Source of the DNA: Amborella trichopoda
Lineage: Eukaryota; Streptophyta; Magnoliopsida; Amborellales; Amborellaceae
Reading direction: 5' to 3'
Length of the DNA stretch: 64,000 bases
NCBI RefSeq assembly: GCF_000471905.2
Contig: NW_006498608.1
Coordinates: 2,725,491 to 2,789,490, forward strand
Part shown: piece by piece, positions 1 through 10,700 of the stretch
How positions within the stretch are numbered: the first letter of the stretch is position 1
Layout of the letters: each line of letters opens with the position of its first letter
Program-made: the position numbers and the translations under genes
The notes under the pieces: model-generated
The model's input: only the letters and a program-made list of their open reading frames with translations
Told to the model about the DNA's origin: nothing
Database searches by the model: none

Positions 1-375
1 TTATCATTTAATGGACACAATTTATTTGATAACTTCAAGTCTTTACAAATAGGTATATTTATGGGTTTGGAATTTTTCATCTTAAATATCTTTAAAATAC
101 TTTTTAAATAATTTTCTTGAGATAAACATATAAGTCTTGAATTTTTATTTCTTGTTATCTTACTACTCAATACATGTGAGGTTTCTCTCATATCTTTCAT
201 ATCAAAATAGGAACTTAGTCATGATTTGGTATAGTTAATCATGCCAATATCATTAGCAGCTATAAAAATATCATCTACATAGAATGATAATATAACAAAA
301 TTGCTTTTACTATTCCTGATATATACACAATAATTAAACCTATTGGCTACATAACTAATTTTAGTGATTGCATTA
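1..375 (-). mobile_element. Ty1/copia retrotransposon fossil, reverse-transcriptase part
   Basis: Read on the minus strand, the stretch around 240-310 encodes the copia reverse-transcriptase active-site block (FYVDDIFIAAND), and the sequence toward position 1 continues with the typical downstream copia region. The element runs off the left edge of the window and its other end fades near 375. It is a broken, old fragment. I see no LTRs for it here. Confidence 0.8.
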
Positions 376-406
376 TTGTAGTTCATATATATAGTATGTA
401 TAGACT

Positions 407-617
407 AGTTTTGCACTCAAAATTCCTCCTTATATCAAAATTTCTCATTTTACATGTTTTACACTCAAAAGAATATACATGTTTTTGCACTCAATAAAAT
501 ATATTCGCATAATGAGTATATGAGAAAATACATGTGTGTGCTACATCATAATGATGAATAATGAAGATGAAATTATCATGTAATTTTGATATAATGAAGA
601 ATTTTGAGTGCAAAACA
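407..617. repeat. Small AT-rich foldback (MITE-like)
   Basis: An arm at 409-442 (starting TTTGCACTCAAAATTC) is matched in inverted orientation at 581-616 (GAATTTTGAGTGCAAA). The pairing continues through the ATATCAAAATT and ACATGT blocks, and about 140 bp lie between the arms. The motif TTGCACTCAA also recurs at 485-495. The length and structure suit a MITE, but no target duplication is clear. Confidence 0.5.
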
Positions 618-1179
618 TGTAAAATCGTGGAGATGTACATTATGAGTATTTGGACATTGTATTGAGTTTAATTGTATTTTTAAGTAAGGGATTTGTAAGT
701 GACCGATTAGGGTTGGATTTTTATTATTCAAATGTGTATAAACCATGTTTGTAAGCTGAAATATATGTAGTATGGTTGTTTATTGAGATATTCATGCATT
801 TCGGAAGGACCAGGACTTTCTGACATGTTTAAGTACTCCGACAAGTCACTGGCATAAGAGAGCTGCTGTGTGCAGTATAGAGAGAGTGAAAGCCGTCGTG
901 CGTAGTAAAAAGAGAGAGCGAGAGCCGTCGTGCACAGCAAATAGAGAGAGAGTGAGAGCTGTAATCTGCAACAGGAGAGAGAAAGTTAGCCACAGTGCGC
1001 GTAAACTATACTACCGCGTGCGACACCGTCGACAGCATCACTGCCGCGCGGGATAAAAACTCTCTCTATCTCATGGTTGTTGCATGCCTCTTGATTTGCT
1101 ACTTGACACTAACATGCCTTTTGTTTGCCATTTGTAGCCTTTTGTTTGCCACCTGCCTGCTGCCTTTCCCTTATTTGCC

Positions 1180-1187
1180 TATAAATA
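1180..1187 (+). promoter_or_regulatory. TATA box of the LTR-like unit
   Basis: TATAAATA lies about 45 bp upstream of a (CT)n pyrimidine run at 1221-1234, the usual core-promoter arrangement. The simplest reading is the promoter of the surrounding LTR. No host reading frame follows it. Confidence 0.4.
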
Positions 1188-1669
1188 AAGCCCCTTCACA
1201 AACCTCTAAAAGCCTTAGCCCTCTCTCTCTCTCCCATATCCTTCCTTCTCAAACACTTATAACTTCCAAGCTTGAGCCACCTTTGGAAGCTTGACTTGTG
1301 TGGGGAAATTGGAGTCCCCTTGAGTGTTGTAAGTGGACTTAGATTTTATGATTCTTGTGTTTTGATTGATGCATGCTTTATTTGTTTATCAAATTGTGTA
1401 ATTTAAGTATGATTATGGAAATGGATGTATAAATTGTTGCTTAAATTTTGCTAAGAACTTTGCTAAGCACGCACTCTGTTTTTTTGAAATTATGACTATC
1501 TTTTAAGCAATTGTTTAAGAATTGAGAATACTTCATTTAACCATGAAATTTTGTGGGGAAATACCCCTTTGAGTTTATTTATGGGGGGGAAATACCTCAT
1601 ATCGATCTTTATTGCGATTTGAAAGTTATGAGACTTTTGCTAGAATATGTCAACTTTGAACATGAAATT

Positions 1670-3165
1670 CTATAAACTTTAAATGTTTTTGCATAAGGCT
1701 ATTTACTGACCAAATTATATCCAAATCTGCTCAAACCACTTTTAAATGAATATGGTGAGTCTATTTCAAATATTATTTTGAAACCATGCCGAAATTCTAC
1801 GTGGTGTGGAAACTATGCCCTTTTTTCTATGAATAGGTCACTATTGTGAATGCAGGGAATTTTCAAAACTATTACCAATTTTATGTTAGACTGTTTACTA
1901 ACAAAATCACATCCAAATGTACGCAAACTACTTTTAAATGAAATATGAGTGAGTCTATTTCAAAAATGGTTTTGGAATCATGATGAAATTATTTGTGATT
2001 TTGAAATTATGCTCATTTTTCTATGAATAGGTCACTATTGTAAATGCAGGGAATTTTTATAACTATTACTTGTATTATGTCAGTCTATTCACTTACCAAA
2101 TAATATCCAAATATACTCAAACTACTTTTAAATGAAATATGGTGAGTCTACTTCGAAAATGGTTTTAGAACCATGCCGAAATTCTAAGTGGTTTGGAAAT
2201 TATGCCATTTTTTCTATGAATAGATCACTGTTGTAAATGCAATGAATTTTCAAAATTGTTACCAGTTTTGTACTAGAATGTTCACTAACCAAATCATGTC
2301 CAAATATACTCAAACTACTTCTAAATAAAATATAGATGAGTCTATTTGGGAAATGGTTTTGAATCGTGTCGAACTTATATGTGGTTTGAAAATTAAGCCC
2401 CTTTCTTTTATGAATAGGTCACTATTTGTGAGTGCAGGAAATTTCCAGAACTATTACCTATTTTATGTTAAAATGTTCACTGACCAAATCATATCCAAAT
2501 GTACTCAATCTACTTTTAAAATGAAATATGAGTGAGTCTACTTCGAAAATTATTTTGAACCATGCTGAAATTCTCCGTGGTTTGGAAATTATGCTGATTT
2601 TTCTACGAATGGGTCGTTGTTGTGAATGCAAGGAATTTCCAAAACTGTTACTTGTCTTGTGTTAGCTGTTCACTGACCAAATAAAATCCAAATGTGCTCA
2701 AACCACTTTTAAATGAAAAGATGGGAAATCTAATTTGAAAATAGTTATGGAACCATATCGAAATTCAATTGGTTTGGAAATTATGCGCCCCTTTTATATG
2801 AATAGGTCACTGTTGTGAATGTAGTGAATTTTCAGAGCTATTACCCGTTTTGTGTTTGACTGTTCATTGACCAAAGCATGTCCAAATGTACTCAAACTAC
2901 TTTTAAATGAAATATGGGTGAGACTACTTTGAAAATAATTTCGGAACCAAGCCAAAATTCATTGTGATTTGGAAATTATGCCTATTTTTATATGAATATG
3001 TCATTAGTGTGAATGCAAGGAATTTCCAGAACTGTTACTTGTCTTATGTTAGACTGTTCACTGACCAAATCGTATTTAAATATGCTCAAATTACTTTTAA
3101 ATGAAAATGAGTGAGATTATTTCAAAAATGATTTTGAAACCATGCCGAAACTCCCTACAGATCAG
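1670..3165 (+). repeat. Tandem array of eight ~194-bp units
   Basis: The anchor block CTTTTAAATG (with variants) occurs at 1739, 1931, 2125, 2318, 2513, 2706, 2900 and 3094, so spacings are 192-195 bp. Each unit also carries blocks such as TATGAATAGGTCACT, GAATTTTCAAAACTATTACC and CACTGACCAAAT. Units are diverged but length-constant. The first is partial at its left side, and the array ends near 3165. It lies inside the probable solo LTR. Confidence 0.92.
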
Positions 3166-4643
3166 AAGTTAAGTATATTTTTGTGAGACTATTACACTTG
3201 AGTTCCTGCTCGGTTAAGGGTAAGCAAATGTGCATGATTAAAGTAAAACATGCTTACGAACTAGTGAATGTTGATGAAAGTGTGAATGGGTATGATTGAA
3301 ATTAGTTATGCCACATATGTGATATGAAACACTATGTTATGGGTCATCCGTTGCTAGTGTGGGGTGATATGATAAGAGTGTAATATAAGGCTTATTCCAT
3401 TATGAAATAGGAGTATGCTCTGTTATGAAATGAAAACATGTAATGAAGCATGTTCTGTTGTGATAAGTGTACATGCTATGATACATGTTATGTTGACACA
3501 TGTATACATATTTTTTAGATGTGCTATGTGGTAAGACTTGTGTGGTCAACTGTAACTGTATGATATGTGGATAAGCACCTACTGTTTGAATAATGGTACT
3601 GGCAGCGGCCAGTTGGGTAAGGCATCTACTGTATGAATGATGGTGTCGGCATCTGCGATCTTTTCTTGACTCCCCATTATAAGACGACAGTCAGGAAGTG
3701 AATGTGAAAGTTTGGGAGGGTCGTGCCCCCCAAATTTGTATGAGCACTTTGTATTTAGTTAGTAGTGTAACGCCCCATCGCTAGAGGAGCATGAGGGGAG
3801 GATCGTGTCTTACAAGGCCACGAGCTTATCAAAAACCCCAAAGTGCGTTGGGGACTGTGCGTGTGCGTATGAAGACATTATTGAATTAGTCATCCAGTGT
3901 CATTGTCTTCCCTCTCGAGTGATGGTAGAAGTCTTAAATAATATGATTAGCTTGGCCCAATGATTGAGACATCTACTTCGACAGTAGGTGAACTAAGAAG
4001 TGAGTTAGTAGATAGTTATACTAATTTGTTAAGATTTGCTTATTTAAATGTCGTGATATCTCATCGGCTATGGTTTCATTATGAATCATCTATGATACAC
4101 TGATAGATATGACTTGGGCACATGATTACATGACATCTTAATTATTATAAGATAATTCTAATAGGCAGGAGATATGGTCTCTTGATTCACTTACTGGGCT
4201 TTTTACCTCATTTCTTGACTTTCATTTTTATAGAGTGATATCTCGTGGGTCGAGCAAGGACTGTTGGGTGACCGTGGCTGGCGTTTGAGGACTCGCGCTT
4301 GGTGAATAACTTTATTTTGACTGTAGGTGTAGATGGCAGTTGGCCATACAATTGTTTTGTTTGAAACTCTGTATTTTGTTGTTGGGGCCTTTGGTGCCTT
4401 GGATATTTTGTAATACTCTGAAAATTACATATATAAATGTTTTGGGTTTTTATTTGACCAGTTTTGTATAGTCGTGTTTGGAGCTTTTGTATTCTTCCGT
4501 AGTTTGCTTTGATTTCATCTTTCTAAAAGTGTTGAGTGCACTCCCACTTGAGTGGCATTCGTTACATTTGGTCGCGACTCCGCATTATGTTTCCCTCCAG
4601 CGGGCAGGGTAGAAGTCAGAGGGTGGGGTCGTGATACATTTAA

Positions 4644-5384
4644 ACCCTTGAGTTTTAATGTAATGGATTTTATTTTAAATATTACGTATCTAGCCCATTG
4701 GTCTTATACCACCAACAAGTATGTCAGTGACTAAAGTTAAAAAAAAAGTGATATATTCTCAAGCCATTTAATTTGACAACTAATGGATATGAGTAGTTGC
4801 GGCATCCTTGTAATAAAATAAATGATTTCATAGTATATAATCCATTTTTAATTTAAAAATGTATACAATGAGACAATTTAGTTTTAATATAAGAATGTTA
4901 TAATCATTATCGACTTTTGGATGTGAAATGAGTAGTTGAGGATGCATCATTGATTAGGTACAAAGTCTAAAATAATTTTTTTCTAATATTGTGATACACG
5001 TTAATATATCGGATTTTATATCCAATAGTTGAAAATGATTATGACTTATTTGTATCAAAAGTAAATGGGCTTAAAATATATAATCCCTTTAATAATAAAA
5101 CGAGAAAAAGTATATGAAGAGACCGTTTACTCTAATACAAGGAGGTTTTAATGAAATGATGTTACAATTATTATTATCTATTATATTTTAAATCTTGTAG
5201 TTGTGAGTGTGTGATTTATAATCGGGTTGAAATAGTGGTGGTAGCACCACTTGTACCCCATCTAAAATCTAACGTTTCGTTTCCACCTAATACATTAAAA
5301 AACCACTACTATTTCAAAAATAGATTGAGGCTCATCATCCCCATTGGAATTACCCAATTATATATATCACAACTCAGTGCCATT
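4644..5384. other. AT-rich intergenic DNA, no gene seen
   Basis: There is no supported reading frame. A block at 5221-5330 (GTGGTGGTAGCACC and onward) resembles a block at 58515-58620, so it is probably a dispersed MITE relic. Confidence 0.4.
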
Positions 5385-5482
5385 CAATTTGACATATAAC
5401 GTTAGTATCAAGTACGATCTCCTTGTACGAAAGCAATTTGACATATAACGGTAGTACCAATTACGATCTCCCTGTACGAACG
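5385..5482 (+). repeat. 49-bp tandem duplication
   Basis: Unit 1 at 5385-5433 and unit 2 at 5434-5482 both begin CAATTTGACATATAACG and differ at only a few positions. It lies about 170 bp upstream of the first exon of the transporter gene, inside the likely promoter region. Confidence 0.9.
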
Positions 5483-5499
5483 ATAAAGCGCCTCATACT

Positions 5500-5663
5500 A
5501 TACAATCCCATAAAATGAAACATTATTTTGCATTTTCTCTCACTAGTTAGTGCTTTAGCTGCCGAAACAAAATTTGATGGATAATCTTGAACGGACGCGA
5601 TTAAACGAAACAGCCCAAAAGGACCATCTCCACCGTTAAAGGAAACCCGCTATTTTTCCCGCT
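5500..5663 (+). promoter_or_regulatory. Proximal promoter of the transporter gene
   Basis: This is the region just before the inferred first exon. It holds an E2F-like site TTTCCCGC at 5655-5662 and is followed by a (CT)n pyrimidine patch at 5687-5699, a common plant core-promoter element. No canonical TATA box is placed convincingly. The transcription start is inferred, not seen. Confidence 0.4.
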
Positions 5664-5955
5664 TCACACATAACAGACGCACAGCGTCTCTCTCTCTCTA
5701 TCTGATTGGGATGGCCCTTTGGCTTCATTTGTCAAAGGCCACGAGCCAGCTGTTCCCTGAACCCAGACGACGGGCTTCTCAATTTTTAGGGCACCACCTT
5801 TGTTGCATGAAGAATATTTTAATCTCTCGTAGAAGACTATTTCTAGGGTTTTTAATCGAGTATACGTTCTCGAAAACCAGCAATCTCCTAGCATTTTAAT
5901 CTCCGTGAAAGACTGGAGCCTCGTATTTTTAACTGTAAAATTTCCGCAGTCTAAG
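5664..5955 (+). other. Non-coding first exon (5' UTR) of the transporter gene, with a uORF
   Basis: The stretch starts in a pyrimidine patch and ends at a good donor (CTAAG followed by GTAAAG at 5956). The next exon would begin after an acceptor at 7724 and carries the start codon at 7796, giving a 5'-UTR intron of about 1.8 kb. An upstream open frame of 62 codons (5711-5899, starting MALWLHLSKA) lies wholly within this exon. Exon borders are inferred from splice signals only. Confidence 0.5.
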
Positions 5956-7795
5956 GTAAAGCACATCGCCTCTTTGCTTGCTTTCTCTCTCTACTTTCGC
6001 TATTGATTTATTTTGGATTATTTTCTCTCTCTACATCGGCTTTTGAGTTTTTCGTTGTGTCTTTCTTTCTCTACCAGGGTTTTTGGCTTTTATAGGTTAG
6101 ATCCGTAGGCTATTCAAAGAACGTTTCTTAGGATTACTGGAATCGTAATTATGTTTTTGAGTGAGTTTCTGCATTTCTTGTTTTATTGTAGAGAGAGAAT
6201 GAATCTAGTGAGAGATTCGTCAAAATAAGAGAATGAATCTAGTGAGAGAAGATGCAAATGTATATTGACTTAGAAATGCGTTTTTTTGTTTTGTTTTATG
6301 GAGAGATCTGAATGAGTACCTGATACTGTGTTTAGTTGATTGTTAAGATCTCGATCACTCAAGTATGTGAGCTTATTATTTGCAGTTATTCATCTCTTAT
6401 GGCGTAGTAATTGTTCATTGATAGAATGATGCTACTATACTGTATTTTCTCATGTTTAAACAACTGTAATTGGAAATTCGAAGCTATAGTCATGAATGTC
6501 CTTCTTCATTTATATTTCTAATTGAAATTTTGATTGAGTTTAGTTAAGGATGATAAGGAATCAAGTGAGAAAAGCTGTCTCATTTTTTTGGGCGATATAC
6601 TCATGCTGCTGTGATTATGCTATTGAATTCGTAAATAACTGCGTTTTTTTCTGCATATTATGATTTAGCTCCTTACTGTCCTGGACTGATCATGAGATCT
6701 CAACAATTAAAGATTTTAATTGTATATAATTATATATTGCACCTCTTATTAAGTTGCTGAAAACTTGTAGTTTCAATATTCGAGTTGCTGATTTTGAAAT
6801 GGCATGAAAGTGGTATTATATATGCTATTGTCTTAATTTCATTGATTTTATTCTCTTGTCACCCTGAAGATGCTTCCTGTGACATATATAGGTACATATT
6901 GATTATCATGAAAAACCCAAATTAAAAGTTCATGACACTATACAGTTTTTATCAGATGCTTCTTAGCAATGGGCTTCTTATTAAACTGGTGTACGTATGG
7001 GATTAATTTGTTGCCTCACGTTGTTATATTTCTGGAAGAATTACATCAACAAGTCAGCATAGCTTTTATTTTATCCTTCTGTTGGATCATTTTCATATAC
7101 AAATGATACAATTTAAATTTTCACTACACTAGCAGGGGTTTGTGCAGGGACCCTACCCATTGTATTAATTTTTATGAAAATTTGCAATGTGTGGGGATGT
7201 AGTCCTTGTGTGACATAATATTTACCAAAGGACCTCAGTACAAGTCTCTCTCTCACTCTATGTGCATAATGACCTCACTACATTTGTTCTCTCTCACTTC
7301 AAGTTCTATTTGGAATTTGCGTTCCTATCGCCCATATATTACTTCCTTTGATTGCTGAGGCCCTGATTAGTTTGAAATCTTGAATATCATTTTGATGGAT
7401 TTTGGTTTGATTAGTTTAATTTTTTCCCCTTTGGCCGAATGTACAGGTGCTCTCACATGACTTCCGTTTAGCATGGAGATGTGACCAATGTCCGGTTTTG
7501 TTACATGCTCAACTATGCATCCATAGTTATCAGGCAGCCTTTTATCTTACCTTCTTCCTTTTCTGACTGTTCGTATTTTGTCAGTGATGTTTCATTGCTT
7601 AGCATTTCCAGCATTCCTTACATTCAGCTAAGAGTTTGTTTGCTCCTTTTCTTTTAAGAGTTTGATCCTATTTTGTTGAGGGAGCTGCCTTTGAAGATGG
7701 TTTTCTTTTTTATGATTTTACCAGGTTTGGCACTTGCAAGAGCTCATAAGAATACAAGGGCTTGAACCAGTCCTGCAACACTTTGTAAGCTTAGC

Positions 7796-10700
7796 ATGGA
7801 AAAACCTGAAGTTGAAGCGAATCCTTTTTTGAGGTTTCTCAATGCCCTAATATATTTTTGTGTTTCATGACTCAGCTGACCAGCCTTAAGTTCTATTTCC
7901 ATTATTCATAAAATGGACCTGATATATACACCATTCTAAATAGTGCTTATCATTTGTAACATTCAGATAAGACATAATGGTTATCGTCACCATCCAGATT
8001 CGTTTAAGAGGGAATGATGGAGGAGGGTTGTGGTTAGGAAGGTGAGAAAAAAAATTAGGTGGAATGTAGTTTAGGTGCTCAAGTTTTGTTTGCACGACTA
8101 GGCGTTTTCCTAAATGATAATGATAGAAAAAGGATTTTTTTGTCACAAAATGAGTGCCTAGGTGTGGTGGTCCTTGCCAACATATGGAGACTTCAGGATT
8201 GGAATTTGCAGAAGCTCCAGTTGCATCCCAAGTATGTAGGACTTGAAGGGTTGTTTAAACAAAAGGGCAATGTGAAAATATGATACATAGTTTTGCTTTG
8301 TTATGTTGTGGGTAGACTTCCACTTGGAGTTCAAACCATGTCACTGTTTTTTCTAAAATGGACATTCTTCCCTTGTTTTTATTTGGTACGTGAGTCATGT
8401 TTGCATGATTTTACAGATATCAATGTTCAAAACCTTGATTTTCCTAATATAAATAAGGTGTTACAATACTGGCCAGAGGCCACTAGACATTAGTTGGAAT
8501 GCCTTTTTCTTTGGATAGTCAATGAAGATGCTTCTATGTTTGTCATGCTCGACGAGGATTATAAATCTTTTCTAATGGGAAAGATCTTGGGTTTATATAA
8601 AGAAACTATCGAAATAAATTATTGATTGTCATCGGTTCCTATAGTTCATAATTTTCATTATAGGGAGAGGCAATCTTGGTAATGAATAACTTCAGAGGTA
8701 TAACTGGGGTCGGCTGGGGTCATGTGATTTCCTAACACCTTGTTTTGTTTACTTTTATGTTACTTGCATTACCTCACATTACCTATTCTCCTTTAAGAAG
8801 AAAATTATGACAATGAACAGTTACTATTCAAATTTACTGTTCTATTTTGATATTATTTTAATCTATTCTATATTATTAATCGGAAGGGTGTGCATCAGAT
8901 TTATTCTAAAATGTACCTATTAAATTTAGGGAAAATATTTCATCCACTTAAGGGCGGACTGTTACAGTGTCTTCCCCCTCACACACACTCTCTTGGGAGC
9001 CATAGGCATGATTGCGATTTTTTTTTGGAAAGAACCATAGAAAATGGTTTCTTTTGAGGAGATAGAAAATTTAGTCAATATTTTTTTTTTTGAGGAAATC
9101 ACGATCATCATCCGAGTTTTATCCCAACTATTTGGGGTCGGCTACACAATCTTGTTCCGCCATTCTGCTTTATCAAGAGCCATGCCCTCATGAATCTTGA
9201 ACCTATTATTTTGAGTAAATATTTATAGAAAATGTAGTGAACATGGGTTGCCTATTTTGAGAAATAATAAATGGTGCTAGATTGAAGCCCTAGGGGAATT
9301 TCTTTGACCCTAATTTTGTAAATTGCTTTATCATTGCCACATGAACGAATAAAAAAAAAAAAGATTTTAGTTCTTAAAGGGTTAGATCCTGGCACCATGA
9401 TGAGATGGATGACTTGACGTACTGAGTTTAAAAAGACGATTTTTGGGGACTTGTTTTGACTTTTGTCATGGGCTTCTTGCTGGGTCAAAGAGAATGCTGG
9501 GGCCAAATTTGGGCTGAAATGTGCCCCTAAGGTCCCCAAAATGGGGCAGGGCGGACCATTGTTGCAATCTACCCTTGTGAAGACGAAATGTTATCCTATT
9601 CAATTTATTAATTTCGTATAAGACTTCATTACTGTATTGCCAATTCCTAAATTTTATTGTAGCCTTGCCCAAAGAGATTTAATGAGAAAAAGGAATAATG
9701 TCAATTTTGATCCCAATAATACCTTTACTCTTTCATGGTATTTTAGGGGCCTAAAATGTTAAATAATGTAACATTTTAAGCTTCTTAAGTTTTTTCATGA
9801 AGAATATAATGAGAGCATTGGATGAGGAAATTATTACATATGATAGCTTTTTTTATTTTTTATTTTTTTACCTCCAAAAATCTAATTGTGGTGTATTTAT
9901 TGAAATAGTTTCTTTTCAAAACACATGCATCCTCTCCCCCACAAACTTTACATGTTATCTAACAAAAAAAAAAAAAAAAAAAGTGATATGTACTGGCTTC
10001 AAATTCATGGTGTAGTTTGACCTATTGATGACATTTTGCCATTGTGGATTTTAGTTTGATTGCTGCACTCTCCTATGGCGTTGCTTCTATGGCTATGGTG
10101 TTTATCAACAAGGCAGTTCTTATGGAGTATACTTACTCAATGACGCTTCTTACCCTGCAGGTGCATTTAAAGAAAATATATTTTGAGATGTGACTATGTT
10201 TTTATGATTTATTTTTTTATGTTTTCCTTTGTATACGTTTGTATTTGTAACATTAAATTTCATCATGGAAAATTCTTCAGCAATTTGGTACAACCTTACT
10301 TATACATTTTGGGCGAGTATTTGGATTCATACAAGCCAAAGATGTAAACTTAAGGACTGCAAAGAAACTTCTCCCTATTTCACTGTTCTACAATGCAAAT
10401 GTGGCATTTGCTCTAGCAAGCTTGAAAGGGGTCAATATTCCAATGTACATAGCCTTGAAAAGACTCACACCACTTGCGGTCTTAGTGGCTGGGTTTTTTT
10501 CAGGAAAGGGGCGACCAGCAACCCAGGTATATATGAGTCATGGCTACTTATTTTCATTTTCTAAGAAGTATCTTGGCTGATTATATTAGATTTGATGAAA
10601 CACATCTATTGAATTTCTTTTTCCTTTTATCTTTCTAATTCGATAAGTTGGAGTTGCATGTTACTCTTAGAACTTTACCATTGATTTCCTGATATGCCAT

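Larger units (their letters stand above)
672..4638 (+). mobile_element. Probable solo LTR (about 4 kb, Ty3/gypsy long-LTR type)
   Basis: The stretch begins TTGTAT and ends GATACA, giving short inverted ends. TTTAA lies directly on both sides (667-671 and 4639-4643), which suits a 5-bp target duplication. Inside are a TATA box near 1180, a pyrimidine-rich leader, a 194-bp tandem array and a GC-richer 3' part with a TAACGCCCC-type block near 3769. I see no gag or pol reading frame, so a solo LTR is the simplest reading. The family assignment is inference from size and style. A stand-alone non-autonomous element is the alternative. It is old. Confidence 0.45.

Noticed and set aside
1-420. Intact coding gene on the minus strand
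   Set aside because: It is recognisable only as a broken copia reverse-transcriptase fossil running off the window edge.
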